Origin: Arachis hypogaea
Taxonomy: Eukaryota > Streptophyta > Magnoliopsida > Fabales > Fabaceae
Assembly (NCBI RefSeq): GCF_003086295.3
Contig: NC_092051.1
Location: 80,484,445 to 80,548,444 of the forward strand
DNA: 64,000 bases
Direction of reading: 5' to 3'
In this document: positions 43,495-55,140 of the stretch, piece by piece
Layout: each line of letters starts with the position of its first letter
Numbering within the stretch: position 1 is the first letter of the stretch
Notes under the pieces: generated by a model
What the model was told of the DNA's origin: nothing
The model's database searches: none
The model's input: the letters and a program-made list of their open reading frames with translations, nothing else
Translations under genes and position numbers: made by a program

Positions 43495-45404
43495 TTGTTT
43501 GAGTTTGGACAACTGACGGTTCATCTTGTTGCTCAGATTGGGTAACTTTCTTTTCGTTTTCTTTTCAAAAATCTTTCAAAAATATTTTCAAAAAAAATTT
43601 TTTTCTTTTGTTTTCGAAAAAAATAAAAATGTTTTCAAAAATTTATTCAAAATTTTTAAGAATGAATTCTAGTGTTTCATGAAGCATGTGAAGCCTGGCT
43701 GGTTGTAAAGCCATGTCTAAATTCATTTGGACTGAGGCTTGCAATTTGTTATCAAGAGCAAATTAGTTGTTGCTCATCCACCTGCTGCTGAACCATGATC
43801 ACCTGCTGAAGCTTGGCTGGCCATTGGCCATGTCTAGTGTTTTGGACTGGAGCTTTCTTTGAAAGCTTGGCTGGCTAGTGAGCCATGTCTAATTCCTGGA
43901 CTGAAGCTTTAGACTAACATGGCAAGATTCCTGGAATTCATATTAAAAATTTTTGGAATCCTCATTTTTCCTTTTAATATGCGAAAAATATAAAAGAAAA
44001 ATCCAAAAAAAAATTAGAAAATAAAAAAAAATCAAAAATATTTTTGTGTTTCTTGTTTGAGTCTTGAGTCATGTTATAAGTTGGTGTCAATTGCATATGC
44101 ATCTTGCATTTTTTCGAAAATATCATGCATTCATAGTGTTCTTCATGATCTTCAAGTTGTTCTTGGTAAGTCTTCTTGTTTGATCTCGATGATTTTTTGT
44201 TTTGTGTCTTTTCATGTTTATCATATGCATTCTTGAATTCTTAGTGCCTAAGCATTAAAGAATTCTAAGTTTGGTGTCTTGCATGTTTTCTTTGCATTAA
44301 AAATTTTTCAAAAATATGTTCTTGATGTTCATCATGACATTCATAGTGTTCTTGGTGTTCATCTTGACATTCATAGCATTCTTTCATGCATTCATTGTTT
44401 TGATCTAAAAATTTCATGCATTGCATCCTTTTAGTGTTTTCCTCTTGCATCATAAAAATTCAAAAATCAAAAAAATATCTTTCCCTTTTTCTCTCATCAA
44501 ATTCGAAAATTTGAGTTGACTTTTTCAAAAATTTTTAAAATCAAGTTGTTTCTTATGAGTCAAATCAAATTTTCAATTTGAAAATCTTATCTTTTTCAAA
44601 ATCTTTTTCAAAAATAAAATCTTTTTTCAAAAATTCTTAGTTATTTTCGAAAATTCCAAAAATATTTTTCAAAAAATCTTTTTCTTATTTTTATACCAAA
44701 TTTTCAAAAATAACATAATCAATTAATGTTTTGATTCAAAAATTTGAAGTTTGTTACTTGCTTGTTAAGAAAGATTCAAACTTTAAGTTCTAGAATCATA
44801 TCTTGTGATTTCTTATGAATCAAGTCATTAATTGTGATTTTAAAAATAAAATCTTTTTCAAAACTAATTTCAATCATATCTTTTCAAAAATATCTTCTTA
44901 TCTTATCTTTTTCAAAAATATCTTTTCAAAATATCTTTTCTAACTTCCTAACTTCTTATCTTTTCAAAAATTGTTTCAACTAACTAACTAACTTTTTGTT
45001 TGTTTCTTAACTTTTTCAAAACCACCTAACTAACTCTCTCTCTCTAATTTTCGAAAATATCTTCCCTCTTTTTCAAAAATTTCTTTTTAATTAACTAATT
45101 ATTTTTTTTTAATTTCAAAAATTTTCGAAAATTACTAACATTTTTCAAAAACCATTTTTCAAAAATCACTAACTCTTTTTCAAAATAATTTTCGAAAATT
45201 ATCCCTCCCCCATCCTATTCTATTTATTCATTCATATCCTAACATCTCATCTCACATCTCTTCCATCCGTACAGTTGTGTTTCTTCCTTTACATCACATT
45301 CTTTGACTCCCCCTCTTTTCTTCCACTCACAAAGGGATCCCTATACTGTGGTATAAAGGATCTCTATTATTATTATTATTTTTCTGTGCCTTCTTCTTTG
45401 TCAT
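43495..45404 (+). other. AT-rich untranslated leader of H
   Basis: About 1.9 kb of low-complexity TTTTTCAAAAAT and TTTTCGAAAAT sequence. At about 43690-43900 there are diverged repeats of GAAGCTTGGCTGGC-TGAGCCATGTCTA. An AAGTTTGGTGT motif lies at 44267. No credible ORF. Confidence 0.72.
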
Positions 45405-47699
45405 ATGAGCAGGAGCAAGGATAAGAACATTCTTGTGGAAGCAGATCCAGAACCTGAAAGGACTCTGAAGAGAAAATTAAGAGAAGCTAAAATACAACAA
45501 TCCAGAGATAACCTTTCAGAAATTTTCGAACAGGAAGAGGAGATGGCAGCCGAAAATAATAATAATGTAAGGAAGATGCTTGGTGACTTTACTGCACCTA
45601 ATTCCAAACTACATGGAAGAAGCATCTCCATTCCTGCCATTGGAGCAAACAACTTTGAGCTGAAACCTCAATTAGTTTCTCTGATGCAGCAGAACTGCAA
45701 GTTTCATGGACTTCCATCTGAAGATCCTTTTCAGTTCTTAACTGAATTCTTGCAGATATGTGATACTGTTAAGACTAATGGAGTAGATCCTGAAGTCTAC
45801 AGGCTAATGCTTTTCCCTTTTGCTGTAAGAGACAGAGCTAGATTATGGTTGGATTCTCAACCCAAAGACAGCCTGAACTCTTGGGATAAGCTGGTCACGG
45901 CTTTCTTAGCCAAGTACTTTCCTCCTCAAAAGCTAAGCAAGCTTAGAGCTGATGTTCAAACCTTCAGACAGAAAGAAGGTGAATCCCTCTATGAAGCTTG
46001 GGAAAGATACAAACAGTTGACCAAAAAGTGTCCTTCTGACATGCTTTCAGAATGGACCATCCTGGATATATTCTATGATGGTTTATCTGAGCTATCGAAG
46101 ATGTCACTGGACACTTCTGCAGGTGGATCCATTCACCTAAAGAAAACGCCTGCAGAAGCTCAAGAACTCATTGACATGGTTGCTAATAACCAGTTCATGT
46201 ACACTTCTGAAAGGAATCCTGTGAGCAATGGGACGCCTATGAAGAAGGGAGTTCTTGAGGTTGATACTCTGAATGCCATATTGGCTCAGAATAAAATATT
46301 GACTCAGCAAGTCAATATGATTTCTCAGAGTCTGCATGGAATGCAAGCTGCATCCAACAGTACTCAAGAGGCATCTTCTGAAGAAGAAGCTTATGATCCC
46401 GAGAACCCTGCAATAGCAGAGGTAAATTACTTAGGTGAACCTTATGGAAACACCTATAACTCAACATGGAGAAATCATCCAAATTTCTCATGGAAGGATC
46501 AAAAGCCCCAACAAGGCTTTAATAATGGTGGAAGAAACAGGTTTAGCAATAGCAAGCCTTTTCCATCATCAACTCAGCAACAGACAGAGAACTCTGAACA
46601 AAATGCCTCTAATTTAGCAAATTTAGTCTCTGATCTATCTATGGCCACTGTAAGTTTCATGAATGAAACAAGGTCTTCCATTAGAAATCTGGAAGCACAA
46701 GTGGGCCAGCTGAGTAAAAGGATCAATGAAATCCCTCCTAGTACTCTCCCAAGCAATACAGAAGAGAACCCAAAAGGAGAGTGCAAGGCCATTGACATAA
46801 GCGCCATGGCCGAACCTGTGAGGAGAGGAGAGGACGTGAATCCCAAGGAGGAAGACCTCCTGGGACGTCCAGTGATCAATAAGGAGCTTCCCTCTGAGGA
46901 ACCAAAGGACTCTGAGGCTCATCTAGAGACCATAGAGATTCCATTGAACCTCCTTATGCCCTTCATGAGCTCTGATGAGTATTCCTCTTCTGAAGAGAAT
47001 GAGGATGTTACTGAAGAGCAAACTGCCAAGTTTCTTGGTGCAATCATGAAGCTGAATGCCAAATTATTTGGCATTGATACTTGGGAAGTTGAACCTCCCT
47101 TGTTCATCAATGAACTAAGTGATCTGGATCAACTGACATTGCCTCAGAAGAAACAGGATCCTGGAAAGTTCATAATACCCTGCACCATAGGCACCATGAT
47201 CTTTAAGGCTCTGTGTGACCTTGGTTCAGGAATAAACCTCATGCCCCTCTCTGTAATAGAGAAACTGGGAATCTATGGGGTGCAAGCTGCTAAAATCTCA
47301 CTAGAGATGGCAGACAGCTCAAGAAAACAGGCTTATGGACAAGTAGAAGATGTATTAGTAAAGGTTGAGGGCCTTTACATACCTACTGATTTCATAGTCC
47401 TGGATACTGGAAAGGAAGAGGATGAACCCATCATCCTGGGAAGACCTTTCCTGGCCACAGCTAGAGCTGTGATTGATGTTGACAGAGGTGAATTATTCCT
47501 TCAATGGAATGAGAACTCCCTTGTGTTTAAAACTCAAGGATCTCCCTCTGCAACCATGGATAGGAAGCATAAAAAGCTTCTCTCCAAGCAGAGTCAACCA
47601 GAGCCCCCACAGTCAAACTCTAAGTTTGGTGTTGAACTCCCATATCCAAACTCTAAGTTTGGTGTTGGAGAGTTTCAACAAAGCTCTGCACATCTGTGA
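45405..47699 (+). CDS. Gag-protease ORF of H
   Basis: One open frame of 764 codons from ATG 45405 (MSRSKDKNILVEADPEPERT). Gag core about residues 80-260 (PQLVSLMQQNCKFHGLPSED, FPFAVRDRARLWLDSQP, LAKYFPPQKLSKL, WTILDIFYDGLSE). A middle part holds YDPENPAIAEVNYLGEPYGN and a short coiled-coil-like NETRSSIRNLEAQVGQLSKR; no CCHC knuckle is visible. Protease at about 585-720 with CDLGSGINLMPLS (catalytic Asp about 605) and ILGRPFLATARAVID. A codon present in J (Glu before KALC) is missing. The usual TAG end seen in B and J (about 47609) is CAG here, so the frame runs 30 codons further. Pol is absent. Confidence 0.92.
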   Translation: MSRSKDKNILVEADPEPERTLKRKLREAKIQQSRDNLSEIFEQEEEMAAENNNNVRKMLGDFTAPNSKLHGRSISIPAIGANNFELKPQLVSLMQQNCKFHGLPSEDPFQFLTEFLQICDTVKTNGVDPEVYRLMLFPFAVRDRARLWLDSQPKDSLNSWDKLVTAFLAKYFPPQKLSKLRADVQTFRQKEGESLYEAWERYKQLTKKCPSDMLSEWTILDIFYDGLSELSKMSLDTSAGGSIHLKKTPAEAQELIDMVANNQFMYTSERNPVSNGTPMKKGVLEVDTLNAILAQNKILTQQVNMISQSLHGMQAASNSTQEASSEEEAYDPENPAIAEVNYLGEPYGNTYNSTWRNHPNFSWKDQKPQQGFNNGGRNRFSNSKPFPSSTQQQTENSEQNASNLANLVSDLSMATVSFMNETRSSIRNLEAQVGQLSKRINEIPPSTLPSNTEENPKGECKAIDISAMAEPVRRGEDVNPKEEDLLGRPVINKELPSEEPKDSEAHLETIEIPLNLLMPFMSSDEYSSSEENEDVTEEQTAKFLGAIMKLNAKLFGIDTWEVEPPLFINELSDLDQLTLPQKKQDPGKFIIPCTIGTMIFKALCDLGSGINLMPLSVIEKLGIYGVQAAKISLEMADSSRKQAYGQVEDVLVKVEGLYIPTDFIVLDTGKEEDEPIILGRPFLATARAVIDVDRGELFLQWNENSLVFKTQGSPSATMDRKHKKLLSKQSQPEPPQSNSKFGVELPYPNSKFGVGEFQQSSAHL

Positions 47700-47748
47700 G
47701 GCTCCATGAGAGCCCACTGTCAAGCTATTGACATTAAAGAAGCGCTTG

Positions 47749-47764
47749 TTGGGAGGCAACCCAA
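47749..47764 (+). other. Conserved hairpin downstream of ORF1 in H
   Basis: TTGGG-AGGCAA-CCCAA, preceded by GACATTAAAGAAGCGCTTG, 50 bp after the present stop. Confidence 0.68.
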
Positions 47765-47897
47765 TGTTTATCTAATTCTTATTTTTATTGTTTTTCATGT
47801 TTTCTTAGGTTCATAATCATGTGGAGTCACAAAATAAATAGAAAAATTGAAAACGGAATCAAAAACAGCAGAAGAAAAATCACACCCTGGAGGAGCA

Positions 47898-48072
47898 TCT
47901 GTCTGGCGTTCAGCGCCAGAACAGAGCATGGTTCTGGCGCTGAACGCCCAAAATGGGCAGCTTCTGGGCGCTGAACGCCAGAACAGGCATGGTTCTGGCG
48001 TTCAACGCCAGAAATGGCACACAAATGGGCGTTGAACGCCCAAAATGGCCACCAACCTGGCGCTGAACGCCC
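47898..48072 (+). repeat. GGCGTTCAACGCC palindrome array, internal, H
   Basis: Six units such as CTGGCGTTCAGCGCCAGAAC and TTCTGGCGCTGAACGCC, about 28-32 bp apart. It lies about 360 bp before the TATA box at 48433. Confidence 0.88.
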
Positions 48073-48432
48073 AGAGTTGGGTACAAAGGCATTTTTATAT
48101 GCCTAATGGGTGCAGGAATGTAATTCCTTGAACACCTTAGGATCTGTGGACCCCACAGGATCCACTCAGGATCTGTGGACCCCATAGGATCCCCACCTAC
48201 CTCCACTCACTTCTTCTCACCACTCTCTTTCACACAACCCCATAAACACTCTTCCCTAAAAACCCCTCACCAATCACCTCAATCTCTCTTCCCCACTAAA
48301 CCTTCACCACTCATATCCACCCACTCTTCCCAATAAACCTACCTCATAAACTCCACCTACCTTCAAAATTCAAAACCAATTTCCCACCCAAACCCACCCA
48401 TATGGCCGAACCTTAACCCCCCCTCCATTCCC

Positions 48433-48632
48433 TATATAAAGACCTCCATTCTTCACCAAATTCACACAACACAACCCCCCTATACCCTTCTTGGCCGAAC
48501 CACATCACCCTCTCCCTCTCCTCCATTTCTTCTTCTTCTTCATCTATTCTTTTGTTTATTGCTCGAGGGCGAGCAATATTCTAAGTTTGGTGTGGTAAAA
48601 GCATAGCTTTTTTTATTTTTCCATTACCATTG
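48433..48632 (+). promoter_or_regulatory. Internal promoter-like segment and hairpin module before ORF2 of H
   Basis: TATATAAA at 48433-48440 is followed by a C/T-rich leader resembling a plant 5' UTR. Then comes the module TTGCTCG-AGGG-CGAGCAA (48559-48576) with AAGTTTGGTGTGG (48583-48595), 38 bp before ATG 48633. J has the same arrangement on the other strand (TATATAAA at 59789-59796). Promoter function is inferred. Confidence 0.65.
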
Positions 48633-49781
48633 ATGGCACCCAAGACCGGAGAATCCTCTAGAAGAGGGAAAGGGAAGACAAAGGCTTCCACATCCGAGTC
48701 ATGGGAGATGGAAAGGTTCATCTCCAAAGCCCATCAAGACCACTTCTATGATGTTGTGGCCAAGAAGAAGGTGATCCCTGAGGTCCCTTTTAAACTCAAA
48801 AGAAATGAGTATCCGGAGATCCGACATGAAATTCAAAGAAGAGGTTGGGAAGTTCTAACAAATCCCATCCAACAAGTCGGCATCCTAATGGTTCAAGAGT
48901 TCTATGCCAATGCATGGATCACCAAGAACCATGATCAAAGTAAGAACCCGGATCCAAAGAACTATGTTACAATGGTTTGGGGGAAATACTTAGATTTTAG
49001 TCCGGAGAATGTGAGGTTGGCGTTCAACTTGCCATACATGGAAGAGAACGCACGCCCCTACACAAGGAGAGTCAACTTTGATCAAAGGTTGGACCAAGTC
49101 CTTATGGACATATGTGTAGAAGGAGCTCAATGGAAGATTGACTCCAAAGGCAAGCCGGTTCAACTAAGAAGATTGGACCTCAAGCCTATAGCTAGAGGAT
49201 GGTTGGAGTTTATTCAATGCTCAATCATTCCCACTAGCAACCGGTCTGAAGTCACTATAGACCGGGCCATCATGATCCATAGCATCATGATTGGAGAAGA
49301 GGTGGAAGTTCATGAGATTATACCTCAAGAACTCTACAAGGTGGCTGACAAGTCCTCCACCATGGCAAGGTTAGCCTTTCCTCACCTCATTTGCCACCTA
49401 TGCAATTCAGCTGGAATTGACATAGAGGGAGATATCCTCATTAAAGAGGACAAGCCCATCACTAAGAAAAAGATGGAGCAAGCAAGAGAGCCCAATCATG
49501 GAGCTCAAGAGGCACAAGAAGCTCATTTCCATGAGATCCCGGAGATGCCTCAAATGCACTTTCGTCCACAAAATTATTTGGAGCAAATCAACACCTCCCT
49601 AGGAGAATTGAGTTCCAATATGGGACAACTAAGGGTGGAACATCAAGAGCACTCCATCATGCTTCATGAAATAAGATAAGATCAAAAAGCAATGAGGGAG
49701 GAGCAACAAAGACAAGGAAGAGACATAGAAGAGCTCAAGGACATCATTGGTTCCTCAAGAAGGAAACGCCACCATCACTAA
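48633..49781 (+). pseudogene. ORF2 of H, putative plant transposon protein family (one stop)
   Basis: The ATG at 48633 gives MAPKTGESSRRGKGKTKAST with a basic NLS-like N-terminus. The core contains DHFYDVVAKKKVIPEVPFKL, EIQRRGWEVL, VQEFYANAW, GKYLDFSPENVRLAFNLP, RGWLEFIQCSIIPTSNRSEV, RAIMIHSIMIGEEVEV and ARLAFPHLICHLC. The C-terminus has heptad-like repeats and ends RKRHHH. An in-frame TAA at 49677 truncates the last 34 codons; J keeps coding sequence there. Length with read-through is 382 residues. Function unknown. Confidence 0.82.
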
Positions 49782-50867
49782 GGTGGATTCATTCCTTGTT
49801 CTTGCTTTCTCTGTTTTTCATTTTCTGTATTATGTGCTTATCTATGTTTGTGCCTTCATTACATGATCATTAGTAGTTAGTAACTTTGTCTTAAAGATAT
49901 GAATGTCCTATGAATCCATCACCTCTCTTAAATGAAAAATGTTTTAATTCAAAAGAACAAGAAGTACATGAGTTTCGAATTTATCCTTGAACTTAGTTTA
50001 ATTATATTGATGTGGTGACAATGCTTCTTGTTTTCTGAATGTATGCTTGAACAGTGCATATGTCTTTTGAAGTTGTTGTTTAAGAATGTTAAATATGTTG
50101 GCTCTTGAAAGAATGATGACTAGGAGACATGTTATTTGATAATCTGAAAAATCATAAAAATGATTCTTGAAGCAAGAAAAAGCAGCAAAGAACAAAGCTT
50201 GCAGAAAAAAAAAGAAGAAAAAAGAAAAAAATAGGCGAAAAAAAAAAAAAAAAGAAAAAGCAAGCAGAAAAAGCCAATAACCCTTAAAACCAAAAGGCAA
50301 GGGCAAATAAAAAGGATCCCAAGGCTTTGAGCATCAGTGGATAGGAGGGGCCTAAAGGAATAAAATCCTGGTCTAAGCGGCTAAACCAAGCTGTCCCTAA
50401 CCATGTGCTTGTGGCGTGTAAGTATCAAGTGAAAACTTGAGACTGAGCGGTTAAAGTCAAGGTCCAAAGCAAAAATAAAGAGTGTGCTTAAGAACCCTGG
50501 ACACCTCTAATTGGGGACTTTAGCAAAGCTGAGTCACAATCTGAAAAGGTTCACCCAATTATGTGTCTGTGGCATTTATGTATCCGGTGGTAATACTGGA
50601 AAACAAAGTGCTTAGGGCCACGGCCAAGACTCATAAAGAAGCTGTGTTCAAGAATCATCATACTGAACTAGGAGAGTCAATAACACTATTCAAAATCTGA
50701 AGTTCCTATAGATGCCAATCATTCTGAACCTCAATGGATAAAGTGAGATGCCAAAACTATTCAAGAGGCAAAAAGCTATAAGTCCCGCTCATATGATTGA
50801 AGCTCTGTTTCATCGATAGTTTGGAATTTATAGTATATTCTCTTCTTTTTATCCTATTTGATTTTCA
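49782..50867 (+). other. 3' untranslated region of H
   Basis: No credible gene. It has an A-rich stretch at about 50200-50270 and non-coding blocks conserved with B and J (for example TCCGGTGGTAATACTGGAAA). Confidence 0.7.
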
Positions 50868-50905
50868 GTTGCTTGGGGACAAGCAACAATTTAAGTTTGG
50901 TGTTG
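50868..50905 (+). promoter_or_regulatory. Terminal hairpin-polypurine module of H
   Basis: GTTGCTTG-GGGA-CAAGCAAC (8-bp perfect stem) is followed by AAGTTTGGTGTTG at 50893-50905, directly abutting the 3' LTR. Confidence 0.82.
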
Positions 50906-52563
50906 TGATGAGCGGATAATTTATACGCTTTTTGGCATTATTTTTAGCATGTTTTTAGTAGGATCTAGTTACTTTTAGGGATATTTTCATTAGTTTTTAT
51001 GTTAAATTCACATTTCTGGACTTTACTATGAGTTTGTGTGTTTTTCTGTGATTTCAGGCATTTTCTGGCTGAAATTGAGGGACTTGAGCAGAAATCAGAT
51101 TCAGAGGTTGAAAAAGGACTGCTGATGCTGTTGGATTCTGACCTCCCTGAACTCAAAGTGGATTTTCTGGAGCTACAGAACTCGAAATCGCGCGCTTCCA
51201 ATTGCGTTGGAAAGTAGACATCCAGGGCTTTCCAGCAATATATAATAGTCCATACTTTGGGCAAGAATTGATGACGTAAATTGGCGTTCAACGCCAGCCT
51301 TCTGCCCAAATCTGGCGTCCAGCGCCAAAAAAGGATCCAAAACCAGAGTTGAACGCCCAAACTGGCACAGAAACTAGCGTTAAATTCCACAAATGGCCTC
51401 TACACGTGCAACACTCAGGCTCAGCCCAAACACACACCAAGTGGGCCCCGGATGTGGATTTATGCATCAATTACTTACTCATGTAAACCCTAGTAGCTAG
51501 TTTATTATAAATAGGACCTCTTACTATTGTATTAGGCGTCTTTTAGACCATCTTTGGATTACCTTATGATCTATTGATCTCGTTTAGGGGGCTGGCCATC
51601 TCGGCCATGCCTGGACCTTTCACTTATGTATTTTCAACGGTAGAGTTTCTACACTCCATAGATTAAGGTGTGGAGCTCTGCTGTTCCTCAAAGATTAATG
51701 CAAAGTACTACTGTTTTCTATTCAATTCTTCTTATTTCGCTTCTAAGATATCCATTCGCACCCAAGAAAGTGATGAAGGTGATGATTATGTGTGACGCTC
51801 ATCATCCTTCTCCCTTATGAACGCGTGCCTGACAAACACTTCTGTTCTACATGAAATAAGCTAGAATGAGTATCTTTTAGATCTCCTAACCAGAATCTTC
51901 GTGGCGTAAGCTAGAATGATGGCGGCATTCAAGAGAATCCGGAAAGTCTAAACCTTGTCTGCGGTATTCCGAGTAGGATTCAATGATTGAATGACTGTGA
52001 CGAGCTTCAAACTCGCGAGTGCTGGGCATTAGTGACAGACGCAAAAGGAGGGTGAATCCTATTCCAGCATGATCGAGAACCGACAGATGAATAGCCGTGC
52101 CGTGACAGGGTGCGTGAGCATATTATTCACTGAGAGGAGGGGATGTAGCCACTGACAACGGTGATGCCCTTGCATACAGCCAGCCATGGAAAGGAGTAAG
52201 ACTGATTGGATGAAGATAGCAGGAAAGCAGAGGTTCAGAGGAACGAAAAGCATCTCCATTCGCTTATCTGAAATTCCTACCAATGATTTACATAAGTATC
52301 TCTATCCCTATTTTATTATATAATATTCGAAAATACCATTATCACTTTATATCTGCCTGACTGAGATCTACAAGGTGACCATAGCTTGCTTCATACCAAC
52401 AATCTCCGTGGGATTCGACCCTTTAAGGTATTACTTGGACGACCCAGTGCACTTGCTGGTTAGTTGTATCGAAGTTGTGACAATTATGTATTGAGATCAG
52501 CGCACCAAGTTGCTCACGTTGCTAGGGATTGTTTGAGCCTGGATATCACAATTTCGTGCACCA
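50906..52563 (+). repeat. 3' LTR of H
   Basis: 1658 bp. Relative to the 5' LTR it lacks about 8 bp (ACTCACGT-like, near 52422) and shows scattered substitutions. TATA box and array are kept. Confidence 0.92.
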
Positions 52564-52568
52564 GAAGG

Positions 52569-52934
52569 AAACAAGGGTGGCGCATGCATTGAGTGGGAGT
52601 GTCTTGGGTTCGAAACTTGGGGGATGCCTTTGGCCAATTTTTGGCTTATTTCCTTTGTGAGTAGCGCTCCCCCAATCCCCCTTGCTCATGAGTTCGAACC
52701 TTGTAGCCTTTACTAGCAAACTTCTTCCTTGAATTTATTTTTGAGTGAAGCCCGATAATGCTCTTGACAAGAGCGGAGCATCATTCTTCTCCCCTTTCTT
52801 TCTTGGTTCAAAAGTGTGCTCCGCTCTCAAGGAGAGCGTAGCATCCAAGCCTTTCTTCCTTAGCTCATTGTTGTGCTCCCAGTAGAGTATTGTGGCTTTC
52901 CTCCTTCATTGTGCCACGCCTCTTTGTTTCTTTT
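52569..52934 (-). repeat. LTR G, right piece
   Basis: It continues G after H and holds further GAGCGGAGC palindromes (about 52750-52890). The last five bases (CTTTT) are the presumed target of LTR I; the second copy is outside the window. Confidence 0.65.
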
Positions 52935-55140
52935 TGATGCACGGAAACTTGTCTCTCAATAGATTTCCCTTGGCAAGTATACTGAATTGTCGTCAAGTAA
53001 AAACTCACAATAGAGTGAGGTCGAATCCCACAGGGATTGATTGGTCAAGCAAATTTAATTGGAGGAATATTCTAGTTGAGCTAAGCAGAATTTGATTTGA
53101 GAATTGCAGGAAATTAAATGGCGAGAAAGTAAATGGCAGAAAATATAAATGCTGGAAATAAAGAACTGATTGTAAATGATAGAAAGTAAATTGCAGAATC
53201 TTAAATGAGGAATGGGGAAGATGAGCATAAAAGTAAATGGCAGAAAGTAAAGAGAATGGGTAAGATCAGAAATGGGGAGTTCATTGGGCTCAGGAGATGT
53301 TGTATTCTCCGGATCTAGTTCATTTTCATCTCTTCCTCAATCAATGCATTCATTGATCTCCTTGGCAATCTTAAGTGATTGAATTCCAATTCCTTGGTAA
53401 TTCAATCTCTCAAATCTTGATCAATAGCCAATTCCTTGGTCTAATTGCTCATGAGAAGAGATGAAGTATGGTCACTGATTATACCACATGTATTTCCAAA
53501 TCAAAGTATTGGGGGAATTATATGTCACTATATCCATCCAAACCCCAATTTGGTCCAACATGAGAAAGCATTTCTAGCATGATCTCTTCATTCCTCTTCC
53601 AAGGTTCCGAAGAGATCCAAGTATGAATAGCTTCTTTTCCAAGACAACTACCCAATTGGATGAAGATTGAAAGCTTTCTAGTAAAATCAAGAGAAAAGAA
53701 AGAAGAAGAATAATGAAAACTATTATTGATCCATCAAATTACAACAGAGCTCCCTAACCCAATGAAAGGGGTTTAGTTGTTCATAGCTCTGGGAATGGAA
53801 AGCAAAGATGGAAAATACATTCTGAAAGTAAAACTAGAAATTGCAGAGAAAGTAAAATTATACAGAGAGTAGTTCTCCCAATGCCCAAAAGCTCCATTTC
53901 TAGTTCAAAACTACTCCTATATATACTACTCTTCTGATCTTCTAGTTGGCTCTTCAAGTCTTGGATATGGGCCTTTGGATCTTTGAGTTGAAGCAGTTAT
54001 CATCTTCAGTGGGCTTAGCTTTGTTTGCAGAAAAAGCGTGAGTTAGGCATGGACGTTAGTTAGGACGTTAGTGGTGTTAACGTTAAGTGAAAATATGGGT
54101 TCGAGAACGTTAGTGATGATCACCTTTTTCACTAACGTTCCTAACCCAAAATGGTTCACGTTAACTTCAACGTTAGTGGCACTAACGTTGCCTCTTGGTC
54201 CTTCGCAAACATTATTGGCATTCACCTTTTCCAATAACGTTTGCTTGTTGCCCTTCCTCCCTATATTAGAGTCCACGTTAGTGTAGCTAACGTGACCCTT
54301 AACGTGGTCATGCCTCAGCTTCGAGAGCGTTAGTGACACTTACCTTTGTCACTAACGCTCCAAACGCCCCTTCCCACGTTAGTGCCTAACGTTAATTGTA
54401 TTAACGTGACCACTAACATGGTGGTGATTTCCATCTCCAATGTTAGTGACAAAGGTGAGTGTCACTAACGTTGGCTCATCATTTCTTTCCTCCACGTTAG
54501 CTTCTACATTAATGTAATTAACGTGGCAACTAACGTGGCTCATAGTGGCTTGGTCCAACGTTAGTGACAAAGGTGAGTGTCACTAATGTTGGCTCTTCCT
54601 TTCTCCTCCCATGTTAGAGTTCACGTTAATGTAGTTAACGTGACTCTTAACATGGTCAATTGTACCTTTTGGAACGTTAGTGGTATCCACTTTTACCACT
54701 AACGTTGGGGCTTTCTTTTTCCTCCACGTTAGCTTCCACGTTAATGTAGTTAACGTGGACACTAACGTGGGCTATGATGGCTCACGAAGGCATTATTGAT
54801 GTTCACTTTTCTTATTAACGTTGCAAGCTAGCCTCCATTCCACGTTAATGGTCACGTTAGTTAGACTAACGTGGCATCTTCCTTGCTTCCTTTGTCCTGA
54901 AATCAAGCAAGTAAAGTGCATCAAAGCTAGGTTCTAACTTATGAGATCATGCATCATCCATTTTATCATTCAATTCATGCATAATTTTCATAAAATCTTG
55001 TAAAATTTACAATGTTTTCTTGAATCAAGATGTAAGTGATTATCCACCCAAAACTTGCTTATTAACTAAGAAAATGCATGAAACTACCCTAAAACAGTAA
55101 GGAAAAGATCAGTGAAACTGGCCAAAATGCCCTGGCATCA
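52935..55140 (-). repeat. LTR of element I
   Basis: 2206 bp; on the minus strand it runs TGATGCCAGGGCATTTTGGC to GTTTCCGTGCATCA. Plus-strand sequence after 55140 (CAACACCAAACTTAAAGC) is the reverse of the TTTAAGTTTGGTGTTG tract, so this is a 3' LTR in minus orientation. TATATATA lies at 53918-53925, downstream (in LTR sense) of the ACGTTAGTG array. The other LTR is not in the window. Confidence 0.82.
54047..54870 (-). repeat. AACGTTAGTG palindrome array, LTR I
   Basis: About 800 bp of short inverted repeats such as AACGTTAGTGGCACTAACGTT and CACGTTAGTG with CACTAACGTG, in pairs that can fold into hairpins. Units recur roughly every 60-120 bp with diverged spacers. It ends about 120 bp from the TATA-like box. 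Confidence 0.88.

Larger units (their letters stand above)
41698..52563 (+). mobile_element. Element H: best-preserved gag-pro plus ORF2 element, no pol
   Basis: It is flanked by GAAGG duplications (41693-41697 and 52564-52568), 10866 bp. LTRs are 1666 and 1658 bp and differ at roughly two dozen positions by eye plus a short deletion, so it is a recent insertion. It has an open gag-protease ORF and an ORF2 with one stop. The 3 kb where RT to integrase should lie hold only the hairpin, array, promoter-like segment and ORF2. It must rely on a partner for RT and integrase. Confidence 0.93.
40330..52934 (-). mobile_element. LTR G (split by element H; distal end cut by LTR I)
   Basis: The visible parts are about 40330-41697 and 52569-52934. 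Minus orientation is inferred from the conserved block CAAGTGTACCGGGTCACATC-AAGTAATA (40375-40402), which lies near the 3' end of the other LTRs, and from TATTTATA at 41252-41259. It carries a GAGCGGAGC palindrome array on both sides of H. The left border (TGGTGTATTTTTGG) is a guess. The rest of the element is not seen. Confidence 0.65.
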
